DNA from: an uncultured SAR116 cluster alpha proteobacterium
GTDB taxonomy: Bacteria; Pseudomonadota; Alphaproteobacteria; Puniceispirillales; Marisalimonadaceae
NCBI GenBank assembly: GCA_902593735.1
Contig: CACJJL010000002.1
Location: 62,001-126,000 of the forward strand
Length of the DNA: 64,000 nt
Reading direction: 5' to 3'
The first letter of the stretch is position 1. Each line of letters begins with the position of its first letter. Made by a program: the position numbers and the translations under genes. Shown here in pieces: positions 26,250 to 35,760 of the stretch. Under the pieces are notes generated by a model, which was not told the DNA's origin, made no database searches, and saw nothing but the letters and a program-made list of their open reading frames with translations.

Positions 26250-26975
26250 TTAGTCTTCAATTTTATCCTCATGTGTTTGTAACATCCAACCTATACCTCT
26301 TACGGTCTGTAAATAAATAGGATATCTCTGATCAATTTCAATTTTCCTTCTGATTCTTGCTATTGCGACATCAATTGATCTAATTTCCATTTTCCCACCT
26401 AATGAATTATTAATATCATCCCTAGAGAAAGGTTTATTTGGTGATTTACAAAAACAGTTTAACAATTTTTGTTCTGCAGTAGTTAAATGTACTGGTATGT
26501 CATTTTTGTATAGATTTTTTGATTTTTGGTTGAATGAATAAGGACCAAACTTAGTGACATCTTGACTTTCAAATTTTTTTTGATTTTTTGTAAATCTTTT
26601 AAGAATATTTTGAATTCTAAGTAATAATTCCCTTGGTTCAAAAGGTTTGGTCATATAATCATCAGCTCCATATTCTAATCCATCAAGTCTATCTTCGGGG
26701 CTTGACATAGCTGTAAGCATTAAAGTTGGAATTGAGCTTTTTTCTCTTATTTCTTTTAAAAACTCCAGACCATTTTGACCAGGCATCATAATATCAATTA
26801 CAAGCAAGTCAAAAATTAATGTATCCATAATTTTTTTTGCTTCTAATGTATTTTGAGCATCCGAAACTCTAAAATCATTATTTTCTAAAAATTGTTTTAG
26901 CAAAAGTCTAATTTTTTGATCATCGTCAATAATTAAAATATGAAAATTATATTTTTTTAAATCTTGATTATACAT
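26250..26975 (-). CDS. OmpR-family response regulator
   Basis: A 241-residue regulator: a receiver domain with acidic pocket D17-D18-D19, phospho-acceptor D61 in 'VIDIMMPGQNG', T88 and K110, and a C-terminal winged helix ('LTTAEQKLLNCF', 'RSIDVAIARIRRKIE', 'TVRGIGWML'). It is the partner of the EnvZ-like kinase downstream; both are cotranscribed. The target genes cannot be inferred. The 168-base spacer to the divergent ilvE could hold both promoters. Confidence 0.92.
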   Translation of the reverse strand: MYNQDLKKYNFHILIIDDDQKIRLLLKQFLENNDFRVSDAQNTLEAKKIMDTLIFDLLVIDIMMPGQNGLEFLKEIREKSSIPTLMLTAMSSPEDRLDGLEYGADDYMTKPFEPRELLLRIQNILKRFTKNQKKFESQDVTKFGPYSFNQKSKNLYKNDIPVHLTTAEQKLLNCFCKSPNKPFSRDDINNSLGGKMEIRSIDVAIARIRRKIEIDQRYPIYLQTVRGIGWMLQTHEDKIED

Positions 26976-27143
26976 CTTTAAATTAAGCTTAACTATAATT
27001 TAATAATAAATAATAATTTATTCAAACTATATTAAATCTAAAATGACTAAACAACCTAATTAATCACAAAACTTATTTCTTAACATTTGATTAATTAATA
27101 ATAATGTGGATTATATGTAATAACTAATTTAGGAGGTATTTTT

Positions 27144-28022
27144 TTGGACAACTTATCTTTTGATAAACGCGAAGGTTATATATGGTATAATGGTAGATTA
27201 ATTGAGTGGAAAAAAGCTAACGTTCATGTATTAAATCATGGCTTACATTACGCTAGTTGTGTTTTTGAAGGTGAAAGAGCTTATAATGGCAAAATATTCG
27301 AGACCAAAAAACATACTGAGAGATTATTTAATTCTGCCAAATCTCTCGATATGGAAATACCTTTTACTCAAAAAAAAATACTAGCTGCTAAAGATGATTT
27401 ATTAAAAAAAAACTCACTTTCTGATGCTTATGTTAGGCCAGTAGTATGGAGAGGTAGTGAAATGATGGCAGTTTCTGCACAAGCTACCAAAATAAATGTA
27501 GCCATTGCTGTATGGGAGTGGCCAAGCTATTTTGACCCAGAACAAAAAATGCAAGGAATAAAATTAGATATAGCAAGATGGAGACGTCCAAGTCCAGATT
27601 GTGGACCTGTTCTTGCAAAGGCAGCTGGATTATACATGATTTGTACTTTGTCAAAACATGAAGCTGAAGCTAAAGGTTATAGTGATGCTTTAATGCTAGA
27701 TTACAGAGGACAAATAGCTGAAGCTACTGGAGCAAATATATTTTTTAGAATGCCTGATGGTAAATTGCATACACCAACTGCCGATTGTTTTCTTGATGGA
27801 ATAACAAGAAGGACTGTCATGAAACTTGCCGAAGATAATGGAATTGAAATTATTGAGCGTAAAATTATGCCTGAAGAAATGTCTGATGCAGAAGAATGTT
27901 TTTTAACTGGTACAGCCGCTGAGGTTACGCCTGTTCAATCGATTGGTAATTTTAAATTTAAACCTGGTGAATATTGTCTTAAATTAACAAAAGCCTATTC
28001 AGACTTAGTAAACAGAATATAG
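27144..28022 (+). CDS. ilvE: Branched-chain amino acid aminotransferase
   Basis: A 292-residue fold-type IV PLP enzyme for Val/Ile/Leu transamination. The PLP lysine is K159 in 'PVLAKAAGLY'. 'HYASCVFEGERAY' (35-47), 'YVRPVVWRG' and 'IAEATGANIFF' are conserved. The start is TTG 27144 behind a perfect AGGAGG seven bases away; the protein then begins MDNLSFDKREGYIWYNGRL, right for the family. It stands alone between the ompR gene and convergent moaE (eight-base gap). Confidence 0.92.
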   Translation: MDNLSFDKREGYIWYNGRLIEWKKANVHVLNHGLHYASCVFEGERAYNGKIFETKKHTERLFNSAKSLDMEIPFTQKKILAAKDDLLKKNSLSDAYVRPVVWRGSEMMAVSAQATKINVAIAVWEWPSYFDPEQKMQGIKLDIARWRRPSPDCGPVLAKAAGLYMICTLSKHEAEAKGYSDALMLDYRGQIAEATGANIFFRMPDGKLHTPTADCFLDGITRRTVMKLAEDNGIEIIERKIMPEEMSDAEECFLTGTAAEVTPVQSIGNFKFKPGEYCLKLTKAYSDLVNRI

Positions 28023-28030
28023 AATAACAT

Positions 28031-28504
28031 TTATTTTTTCCATTTTTTTAATGCTTTCTTATCTGAGTCATTAAAACAGACCCAATTTTTTTTAAAATTA
28101 TTTTCTTCCACTTTCCAAAATGGGGCGTTGGTTTTCAACCAATCCATTATGAAATTACATCCATCAAAAGCGTTCTGCCTGTGTTTTGAAGATACACCAA
28201 CAAAAACTATTTGATCAGCGGGTTTTAAATTTCCGATTCTGTGAATTACAGTCACACCTGATATTTCCCACCTGTTATAACAATCTACAATTATTTTTTC
28301 TATTTCTGACTCTGTCATTCCAGGGTAATGTTCTAATGTCATCGAATTAATAATTTGACTATTTTTTTCGTCATAGCCTCGGACAACGCCAACAAAATTT
28401 ACTACTGCTCCAATATTATTTTGCTGAAGGACTTTTGTTTCTTCTGAGACATCAAAATTTTCTTTTTGTATTTTTATTTTAATTAAAGGAGTTTTTGGTG
28501 TCAT
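28031..28504 (-). CDS. moaE: Molybdopterin synthase catalytic subunit
   Basis: A 157-residue MoaE, the large subunit that transfers sulfur from MoaD thiocarboxylate to cyclic pyranopterin to make molybdopterin. Conserved 'GAVVNFVGVVRGYD', 'LEHYPGMTE', 'VIHRIGNL', 'SSKHRQNAFDGC' and 'KTNAPFWKVE' (active-site lysines) are present. Its ATG follows the moaD stop without a gap (28504/28505), and the ribosome-binding site GGAGGA is formed by the terminal Gly-Gly codons of moaD. It serves the molybdoenzyme MsrP encoded 6 kb away, among others. Confidence 0.93.
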   Translation of the reverse strand: MTPKTPLIKIKIQKENFDVSEETKVLQQNNIGAVVNFVGVVRGYDEKNSQIINSMTLEHYPGMTESEIEKIIVDCYNRWEISGVTVIHRIGNLKPADQIVFVGVSSKHRQNAFDGCNFIMDWLKTNAPFWKVEENNFKKNWVCFNDSDKKALKKWKK

Positions 28505-28756
28505 TTATCCTCCAGTAACTGGAGGGAAAAAAGCAATTTCATCACTATTATTGATATTTTTATCAAAAGATGAATATGTTTTATTTACGGCAATTTTAAT
28601 TAGTTCTTTTTTTTCAAATATTATATTATACTTTTTATCTAATTTATTTAAATAATTAATAAGTTGATCAACATTATTTATATGGTTTGGTAAAATAATT
28701 TCTTCTTCTGATTTGCCAACATGCTCTTTTATCCATGAAAAGTATTTAATAATCAT
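28505..28756 (-). CDS. moaD: Molybdopterin synthase sulfur carrier subunit
   Basis: An 83-residue beta-grasp protein ending in the essential Gly-Gly ('FFPPVTGG') that carries the thiocarboxylate. 'KYFSWIKEHVGKSEEEI' near the N-terminus and 'INVDQLINYL'-like helix fit MoaD. The two Gly codons double as the Shine-Dalgarno of moaE. It begins two bases after the pgsA stop. Usual order for the group: pgsA-moaD-moaE. Confidence 0.92.
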   Translation of the reverse strand: MIIKYFSWIKEHVGKSEEEIILPNHINNVDQLINYLNKLDKKYNIIFEKKELIKIAVNKTYSSFDKNINNSDEIAFFPPVTGG

Positions 28757-28758
28757 AA

Positions 28759-29358
28759 TTAGTTCTCTATTGATTTATGTTTAAAAAAATTTATTGTTTT
28801 AAAAATATATTCAAATCCTGTTATGAAAGTAATCAATCCAGCTACCCACAAAAGAACATACGAAACTAACCCTAAAATATCTAGATTATAAAAAAAAGGA
28901 TTCGATCTCCAGACTAAAAAACTACCACAGGCAATTAATTGGATAGTTGTTTTCCATTTTGCTAAAAGGGTTACCTCCAATGTAATTTTATGAGAAGATA
29001 TACTTTCTCTCAATCCTGAGATTAAAATCTCTCTTAAGACTATAAGAAGTGCAGGAAAAAAAGCATAATAATAATCAAACATGTTTTCTGAAGCTAGGGC
29101 AAAAATTACCCCAATTACCAATAATTTGTCTGCAACTGGATCTAAGATTTTCCCAAAATTAGATGTTACGTTATATTTTCTGGCATAAAATCCATCAAAA
29201 TAATCACTAATACCAGCTATAATTAATGTTGGCGTTGCCATTAAGGCTCCGATTTCACCTCCATATATGATTATTACAGGTAGTACAATAGCAACCAAAC
29301 TTCTAAATAAGGTTAATACATTAGGTATGATCCTTAATATAAAATTGTTTTCCTTCAT
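28759..29358 (-). CDS. pgsA: CDP-diacylglycerol-glycerol-3-phosphate 3-phosphatidyltransferase
   Basis: A 199-residue inner-membrane enzyme making phosphatidylglycerol phosphate. The CDP-alcohol phosphatidyltransferase motif D-x2-D-G-x2-A-R-x8-G-x3-D-x3-D is seen from D52 ('DYFDGFYAR') to D73 and D77 ('GKILDPVADK'). Four to six hydrophobic helices. 'IPNVLTLFRS' (11-20) is the usual N-terminal signature. AAGG precedes the ATG. Leads the pgsA-moaD-moaE run, downstream of uvrC. Confidence 0.93.
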   Translation of the reverse strand: MKENNFILRIIPNVLTLFRSLVAIVLPVIIIYGGEIGALMATPTLIIAGISDYFDGFYARKYNVTSNFGKILDPVADKLLVIGVIFALASENMFDYYYAFFPALLIVLREILISGLRESISSHKITLEVTLLAKWKTTIQLIACGSFLVWRSNPFFYNLDILGLVSYVLLWVAGLITFITGFEYIFKTINFFKHKSIEN

Positions 29359-29428
29359 AAATAAACCTTAACTAGATTTTTAACTTAAGACTATATTTAA
29401 AACAAAATAGATTTTTAAAAAATTTATT

Positions 29429-31306
29429 TCAGTTAAAAAAATTAAATATTTTTTGAGCTATTGACTTATTTATTCCTTCAACTTTTAATAAGTCATTAAT
29501 ACTTGCTGTTCCAACTGCTTTTGCAGATCCAAATTCTTCTAAAAGAGATTTTTTTCGGGTTGCTCCAATACCATTAATTTCATCAAGTGGATTTTTGAAA
29601 ATATTCTTTTTACTTTTTATTCTATGACCTGCAATTGCATATCTATGAACTTCATCTCTTAATTTTTGAAGAAAAAATAATGTAGGATCATCTTTATTAA
29701 ATCTTAAACTATCAGAATATTTAGTATAAAAATTTTCTCTTCCTGCATCTCTTTTAATACCTTTTGAAATTGCTAAAACTTCAACATTACTTATTTGTAA
29801 TTCCTTAAGTACCCTTAAAGCTATGTTTAAATGTCCTTTGCCACCGTCAATGATTATTAAATCAGGAAACCCAGATGAGTTTTTTCCAATGAATCTGCGT
29901 TTCATCACTTCCTGCATCATTAAATAATCATTATTATTTATAAATTCGTCACTAATTTTCGTTGATGAGTTATTATGCTTTGTCAAAATGTTATATCTCC
30001 TATATAGAGATTTTAAAAAACCATCTTCGTTAAAAGCTATCATTGCTCCTACAGGAGATTTTCCTTGATTATGTGAATTATCATAAACTTCTAATTTCTC
30101 AATGGAATTTTTAAATTTAAATGTTCGTTGCAAATTTTTCAGGTTTTTTTTATTTGAAGTTTTTTCATAAATTTTTCTATTTAAATTTTCTTCTGCATTC
30201 TTAAGTGTTGATTTGATAATTTCTAATTTTTTTCCTCTTTGAGGTAGTTGAATTTTTACTTTTATTTTATGTTTTTTAAATAAAAGTTCTTCAATTAGAC
30301 TTTTATCTTTAGGGTGTAAATTCACAAGAATATTTTCTGGAGGGATATTTTTATCATAAAACTGACATAAAAAGGCTTGCATAATCTCTTCTTCTAAAAC
30401 ATCAGTACCATTTTTACCTGGACTAGGAAAATACGATTTAGACCCGTAATTGCATCCACTTCTAATTATTGTCATCTGTATCACGACTTTATTATCAATT
30501 TTTCTTAGCACAAGGAAGTCAACATCATTGACGTTTGGTACATTAATATTTTGACTTGCATTTACATCAGTAAGAGCTTTTATTTTATTTCTAAAAATTG
30601 CAGCTGCTTCAAAATTTTGTTTATTAGATGCATCGTACATTTTTTTTATTAAATTTTGTTTTATCGACTTTGAGTTTCCTTGTAAGAATTTTTTTGCTTC
30701 GTTAATACTGTCTCGATAACTTTCTTTTGATATTAAATTTACACATGGAGCACTGCATCTTTTGATTTGAAATTGTAAGCAAGGGCGAGTTCTAGATTTA
30801 AAAATATTATCATTGCAAGTTCTTAAAAGAAAAATTTTCTGTAGTGTTTCTATTGTTTTTTGAACTGTATTTTTTGAAACGAAAGGTCCAAAATAATCGC
30901 CCTTAATATTTCTTTGTCCTCTATGTGCAGATAATTGAGGAAAAGAATGAGATAAATTGAATAAAATTGAACTAAAACTTTTATCGTCTTTAAGCAATAT
31001 ATTAAATATAGGTTCAAATTTTTTTATTAAATTAGATTCTAGGAGTAACGCTTCTATTTCTGAAGACGTAACAATTATCTCCAATTTAACAGTGTTTGAA
31101 ACCATATAACTTAATCTTGAGTTAAGTCTTTTTGGTTGAGTATAAAATTTAATTCTATTATTTAAATTTTTTGCTTTTCCTATGTACAAATATTCACTAT
31201 TTTCTCCAATCATTTGATAAATTCCAGATTTGTTTGGAATTGTCAAAAGCTCATTTTTAATTATTTCAATCCCTTTACTCAGAGACGCTTTATTATTTTT
31301 AATCAT
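29429..31306 (-). CDS. uvrC: Excinuclease ABC subunit C
   Basis: A 625-residue UvrC, which makes both incisions in nucleotide excision repair. The N-terminal GIY-YIG nuclease has 'GIY' at 28-30 and 'YIGKAKNL' at 41-48. A Cys cluster 'LLRTCNDNIF..RPCLQFQIKRCSAPC' follows near 175-195 (shown with a gap), then a UVR motif at about 220-255. The RNase H-like nuclease has 'VYDNSHNQGKSPVGAMI', and tandem helix-hairpin-helix repeats close the protein. It lies 45 bases after uvrB on the same strand. Normal length. Confidence 0.95.
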   Translation of the reverse strand: MIKNNKASLSKGIEIIKNELLTIPNKSGIYQMIGENSEYLYIGKAKNLNNRIKFYTQPKRLNSRLSYMVSNTVKLEIIVTSSEIEALLLESNLIKKFEPIFNILLKDDKSFSSILFNLSHSFPQLSAHRGQRNIKGDYFGPFVSKNTVQKTIETLQKIFLLRTCNDNIFKSRTRPCLQFQIKRCSAPCVNLISKESYRDSINEAKKFLQGNSKSIKQNLIKKMYDASNKQNFEAAAIFRNKIKALTDVNASQNINVPNVNDVDFLVLRKIDNKVVIQMTIIRSGCNYGSKSYFPSPGKNGTDVLEEEIMQAFLCQFYDKNIPPENILVNLHPKDKSLIEELLFKKHKIKVKIQLPQRGKKLEIIKSTLKNAEENLNRKIYEKTSNKKNLKNLQRTFKFKNSIEKLEVYDNSHNQGKSPVGAMIAFNEDGFLKSLYRRYNILTKHNNSSTKISDEFINNNDYLMMQEVMKRRFIGKNSSGFPDLIIIDGGKGHLNIALRVLKELQISNVEVLAISKGIKRDAGRENFYTKYSDSLRFNKDDPTLFFLQKLRDEVHRYAIAGHRIKSKKNIFKNPLDEINGIGATRKKSLLEEFGSAKAVGTASINDLLKVEGINKSIAQKIFNFFN

Positions 31307-31351
31307 TTAAAAATTTTCGTTTTTGATTAATTACATTTTAAATAATTTAAT

Positions 31352-33424
31352 TTATTTCTTTTTATAATATGAACCCGTTTTAAAATTTGTATTAGGAATT
31401 GCCATCAAACCTAATTCTTTTTGTTGTAATTTTTTTATCTCATCTCGTATTCTTGCTGCTTCTTCAAATTCAAGATTGCTAGCTGCTTTCTCCATTTCGT
31501 TTTGGAGATCTTGAATTGATTCTTTTAAATTTTTTCCATTATTTTTTTTGTTTTTATTATCTTTATCATCATCATTATCACTTAGGTCTGCTAATATGTC
31601 AGAAATTTTGCTAATAACTGTTTTAGGAGTGATATTATTTTTTAAATTGTAACTTATTTGTTTTTTTCTTCTTCTATCAGTTTCGTCTATTGCGTATTGC
31701 ATTGAACCTGTAATGTTATCAGCGTATAGAATTACTTTTCCTTCAACATGTCTTGCAGCACGACCAATAGTTTGTATCAATGAAGTTTTTGATCTTAAAT
31801 AACCTTCTTTATCAGCGTCCAAAATTGCTACTAATGCACACTCAGGGATATCTAACCCTTCTCTCAAAAGATTTATTCCAATCAAAACATCAAAAACACC
31901 TAGCCTTAAATCTCTTATTATTTCAATACGTTCTAAAGTGTCTACATCAGAGTGAATATATCTGACTTTTAAACCTGCCTCAAACATATACTCACTTAAA
32001 GCTTCAGCCATTTTTTTTGTTAAGGTAGTAACTAATACTCTATTTCCTTTTTTTGATTGTTCCTTTGTTTCGTAAATAAGATCATCAACTTGAGTTTTTG
32101 TTGGTCTAACTAAAATTTCGGGATCTACCAGGCCAGTTGGTCTCAGAGATTGTTCAACAAAAACACCGTTTGTTTTATTTAATTCCCATTCCCCAGGGGT
32201 GGCCGAAACATGAATAGTATTGGGTCTAAATGCTTCCCATTCCTCAAACTTTAAAGGTCTATTGTCCAAACAAGAAGGTAATCTAAAACCATATTCAGCT
32301 AAAGTTGATTTTCTTCTAAAGTCTCCTTTATACATAGCTCCTATCTGACTAACTGTGATATGACTTTCGTCAGTAAAAACAAGGGCGTCATCTGGTAAAT
32401 ATTCAAAAAGTGTAGGTGGAGGCTCCCCAGGATTTCTTCCTGAGAGGTATCTACTGTAGTTTTCTATTCCTGGACAAGTTCCAGCGGCCAACATCATTTC
32501 AAGATCAAAATTTGTTCTTTGTTCTAAGCGCTGTGCTTCCACCAATTTATTACTTTTATATAAAATTTCTAAATGACTTTTTAATTCTTCTTTAATAGAT
32601 TTAATAGCTTCGTTTAATGTTGGTCTAGGTGTGACATAGTGCGAATTAGCATAAATTTTTATCGACTTTAATGATGTAAGTTTTTCGCCTGTTAGAGCAT
32701 CTATTTCAAATAATTCTTCAATTTCATCTCCAAATAGAGTTATTCTCCAGGCTACAGTTTCTAAGTGTGCAGGAAAAATTTCAACTATGTCACCTCTAAC
32801 TCTAAAAGTGCCTCTTACAAATGACATATCATTTCTTGTATATTGAAGTTCAGTAAATTGTCTTAGCAATGTTTGTCTAGGAATTTGTTGACCTTTTTTT
32901 AATTCAATTGTCATTTTTGAATATGTTTCAACTGAACCGATACCATAAATACATGATACAGAAGCAACTATTATTACATCCTTTCTTTCAAGAAGAGCCC
33001 TTGTAGCAGAATGACGCATGCGATCAATTTGATCATTAATACTAGATTCTTTTTCAATGTATGTATCAGATCTAGGAACATAGGCTTCTGGCTGATAATA
33101 GTCATAATATGAAACAAAGTATTCAACTGCATTATTTGGAAAAAAATCTTTCATCTCTGCGTATAATTGTGCGGCCAATGTTTTATTAGGTGCCATTATC
33201 AATGAAGGTCTATTTAGTGAATTAATAATGTTTGCCATTGTAAATGTTTTACCAGAACCAGTTACCCCCAATAATACTTGATCTTTTTCATCATTTTGAA
33301 TTCCAGAAACCAATTCTTTTATAGCCTCTGGCTGATCTCCTGTAGGTGTAAAGCTCGAATTTAAACTAAAAATGGATTTAGAGGGTATAATTGTATTATT
33401 TTCAATTTTTTCAATATTGTTCAT
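31352..33424 (-). CDS. uvrB: Excinuclease ABC subunit B
   Basis: A 690-residue UvrB helicase-like damage verifier. Walker A is '[10 protein letters not shown]' (51-60), the damage-probing beta-hairpin has '[12 protein letters not shown]' (about 106-117), Walker B is 'VFTDESH', motif VI is 'QTIGRAARH', and a C-terminal UVR helix pair ('[21 protein letters not shown]') contacts UvrC. A charged linker precedes it. It is the upstream gene of the uvrB-uvrC pair and diverges from the aminotransferase gene over 136 bases. Confidence 0.96.
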   Translation of the reverse strand: MNNIEKIENNTIIPSKSIFSLNSSFTPTGDQPEAIKELVSGIQNDEKDQVLLGVTGSGKTFTMANIINSLNRPSLIMAPNKTLAAQLYAEMKDFFPNNAVEYFVSYYDYYQPEAYVPRSDTYIEKESSINDQIDRMRHSATRALLERKDVIIVASVSCIYGIGSVETYSKMTIELKKGQQIPRQTLLRQFTELQYTRNDMSFVRGTFRVRGDIVEIFPAHLETVAWRITLFGDEIEELFEIDALTGEKLTSLKSIKIYANSHYVTPRPTLNEAIKSIKEELKSHLEILYKSNKLVEAQRLEQRTNFDLEMMLAAGTCPGIENYSRYLSGRNPGEPPPTLFEYLPDDALVFTDESHITVSQIGAMYKGDFRRKSTLAEYGFRLPSCLDNRPLKFEEWEAFRPNTIHVSATPGEWELNKTNGVFVEQSLRPTGLVDPEILVRPTKTQVDDLIYETKEQSKKGNRVLVTTLTKKMAEALSEYMFEAGLKVRYIHSDVDTLERIEIIRDLRLGVFDVLIGINLLREGLDIPECALVAILDADKEGYLRSKTSLIQTIGRAARHVEGKVILYADNITGSMQYAIDETDRRRKKQISYNLKNNITPKTVISKISDILADLSDNDDDKDNKNKKNNGKNLKESIQDLQNEMEKAASNLEFEEAARIRDEIKKLQQKELGLMAIPNTNFKTGSYYKKK

Positions 33425-33560
33425 ATTAATAAATTTTGTGATTAGATATTTGAAGTAATTATGTATATCAAATAATAACTAATTAATTAATAAAAAAGAT
33501 GTTAGTCTCAAATAAATTGTAGTAAAGCTATATGGTAATCATATATTTTGGAGTAGTTAA

Positions 33561-34763
33561 ATGACTTTTATTTCTGACAGTTTAAATAGGATTAAACCTT
33601 CTGCAACAATGGTTATAACTGCAAAAGCTACTCAACTTAAAAGAGAGGGGAAAAAAGTCATTGGTTTATCATCTGGAGAACCTGATTTTGATACACCTCA
33701 ACATGTTAAGCAAGCCGCCATTGATGCAATTAATACCGGATATACAAAGTATACTAATATAGAAGGTATCCCAGAATTAAGACAATCAATTGTAGAAAAA
33801 TTCAAAAAGGATAATGATTTAAATTATGATGTAAGTAACGTAATTGTTGGAACTGGTGGAAAACAAATTTTGTTTAATGCTTTGATGAGTTCTTTGAATA
33901 AAGATGACGAGGTAATAATTCCAGCCCCTTATTGGGTTTCCTATCCTGATATGACATTATTAGCGGGTGGTAAACCAATATTTGTAGATTGTTCTTCAGA
34001 AACTAACTTTAAACTTACTGGTGAAGCTCTAGATAAGGTAATAACCAAAAATAGTAAATGGCTAATACTGAATAGTCCGTCTAATCCAACCGGATCGTGT
34101 TACTCCATAAGTGAACTAGAAGAGATCGCAAATGTAGTTAGAAAACATGAAAATTTATACGTAATGACAGACGATATTTATGAATATATTGTATATGATA
34201 ACTTTAAATTTTATACTTTGGCGCAAGTTGCACCAGATTTAAAAGATAGAATTTTAACTGTAAATGGTGTTTCTAAAAGTTACTGTATGACTGGTTGGAG
34301 AATTGGTTATGCAGCAGGACCATCATTACTTATCAAAGCAATGATTAAGATCCAAGGTCAATCTACATCTAATCCATCATCAATCTCACAGTATGCAGCA
34401 TTAGCTGGTATAAGTGGAAGTAAAGAATTTTTAGAACCTTGTTTAAATGCCTTTGATGAAAGGAGACATCACGTAGTTGATAAACTTAATAGTATAGATG
34501 GTATTTCTTGCATTTTACCTGAAGGAGCGTTTTATGCTTACCCTAACGTGTCAGGTTTAATAGGTAAGAAAACACAAAATGGAAAAATCCTCAACAATGA
34601 TGGTGAAATTGTAGAATGGCTTTTAGAGTCCGCCGAAGTTGCTGCAGTACCTGGGGTAGCTTTTGGTCTAGAACCATATTTTAGAGTGTCTTACGCAACC
34701 AGTTTAGAAGTTTTAAAAGAAGCAATGAACAGAATCGAAAAAGCTGTTTTAACTCTTTCTTAA
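33561..34763 (+). CDS. aspC: Aspartate/aromatic aminotransferase (fold type I)
   Basis: A 400-residue class I aminotransferase of the alphaproteobacterial aspartate aminotransferase type (Igamma). PLP contacts are 'GTGGKQ' (97-102), N171 in 'NSPSNPTG', D204, and K239 in 'NGVSKSYCMTGWRIGY'; R370-region 'YFRVSYAT' binds the substrate carboxylate. 'LSSGEPDFDTPQH' (36-48) is typical. It interconverts aspartate and oxaloacetate; prephenate activity is possible in this clade. GGAG is well placed before the ATG. It leads a run with msrP and selO. Confidence 0.9.
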   Translation: MTFISDSLNRIKPSATMVITAKATQLKREGKKVIGLSSGEPDFDTPQHVKQAAIDAINTGYTKYTNIEGIPELRQSIVEKFKKDNDLNYDVSNVIVGTGGKQILFNALMSSLNKDDEVIIPAPYWVSYPDMTLLAGGKPIFVDCSSETNFKLTGEALDKVITKNSKWLILNSPSNPTGSCYSISELEEIANVVRKHENLYVMTDDIYEYIVYDNFKFYTLAQVAPDLKDRILTVNGVSKSYCMTGWRIGYAAGPSLLIKAMIKIQGQSTSNPSSISQYAALAGISGSKEFLEPCLNAFDERRHHVVDKLNSIDGISCILPEGAFYAYPNVSGLIGKKTQNGKILNNDGEIVEWLLESAEVAAVPGVAFGLEPYFRVSYATSLEVLKEAMNRIEKAVLTLS

Positions 34764-34779
34764 ATATTGAAGGTTTAAA

Positions 34780-35742
34780 ATGGCATTTTATAAAATAAAG
34801 AAAGTTTGGAAATTAAAAGATAATAAAGTTACTCCAGAAAACTTTTATAATACTAGAAGAGATTTTTTAAAAAAATTGGGTGCAGGCTCATTATTTTTAC
34901 CAAGTGTATCATTAATAACTCTTCCTGCCTATAGTTCGCTTTATCCTCCGGAAGTGAATAAGTCTTATACAATCAGCAAACCCCTAACTCCTGAAAGTTT
35001 AGCGACAACTTATACAAATTTTTATGAGTTTGGATCAAGTAAAAATATTTGGAGAAGAGCCTCTAAGCTAAAGACTGAACCCTGGTCAATAACTATCGAC
35101 GGGTTGGTAGATAATCCAATGGTTATTGACGTAAATGATTTAATAGAAAAACTTGGTGGTATTGAAGAGAGGGTTTATCGATTTAGATGTGTTGAAGCTT
35201 GGTCTATGATAGTGCCATGGGCGGGGTTCCCTTTAAATAAAATTTTATCACTAGTTGAGCCAAAAAAAGACGCAAAATTTTTAAAATTTGAAACTTTTTA
35301 TGATCCTGAAATTGCGCCAGGTCAAAAACAAAAATGGTATCCATGGCCATATCAAGAAGGTATTACAATCGAGGAAGCTAAAAATGAATTAAGTTTTTTA
35401 GCTACTGGGATATATGGGAAAAAGTTGCCAAATCAAAATGGTGCTCCTTTACGTCTTGTCTTGCCATGGAAATATGGTTTTAAGTCAATAAAATCAATTG
35501 TAAAGATAAGTTTCTTGGCTGAAAGGCCTATTGGGTTATGGGAAAAACTTGCTCCAAATGAGTATGGTTTTTGGGCAAATGTTAATCCTAAAGTTTCTCA
35601 TCCTAGATGGTCTCAAGAAACAGAACAGCAGTTGGGCATTGATGGGAGGATACCTACTGTTAAATATAATGGTTATGAAGAGCAAGTTTCTTACTTGTAC
35701 AAAGGATTAGAAAAAACTTTGCAGGATAAACTCTTTAGATAA
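34780..35742 (+). CDS. msrP: Protein-methionine-sulfoxide reductase catalytic subunit MsrP
   Basis: A 320-residue molybdoenzyme of the sulfite oxidase fold (YedY/MsrP), which repairs oxidised methionines in the periplasm. A Tat signal 'NTRRDFLKKLGAGSLFLP' spans residues 24-41 with the twin arginines at 26-27. The molybdenum-ligating cysteine is C137 in 'RFRCVEAWSM'. The remaining body ('LPWKYGFKSIKSIV') is typical. The membrane haem partner MsrQ normally follows but here the next gene is selO, so the electron donor is encoded elsewhere or differs. AAGG precedes the ATG. Confidence 0.93.
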   Translation: MAFYKIKKVWKLKDNKVTPENFYNTRRDFLKKLGAGSLFLPSVSLITLPAYSSLYPPEVNKSYTISKPLTPESLATTYTNFYEFGSSKNIWRRASKLKTEPWSITIDGLVDNPMVIDVNDLIEKLGGIEERVYRFRCVEAWSMIVPWAGFPLNKILSLVEPKKDAKFLKFETFYDPEIAPGQKQKWYPWPYQEGITIEEAKNELSFLATGIYGKKLPNQNGAPLRLVLPWKYGFKSIKSIVKISFLAERPIGLWEKLAPNEYGFWANVNPKVSHPRWSQETEQQLGIDGRIPTVKYNGYEEQVSYLYKGLEKTLQDKLFR

Positions 35743-35760
35743 ACATGGTTTGGTTTATGA

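Noticed and set aside
26976-27143. Riboswitch or attenuator upstream of ilvE
   Set aside because: No leader peptide, no conserved stem and too AT-rich; only a good ribosome-binding site is visible.
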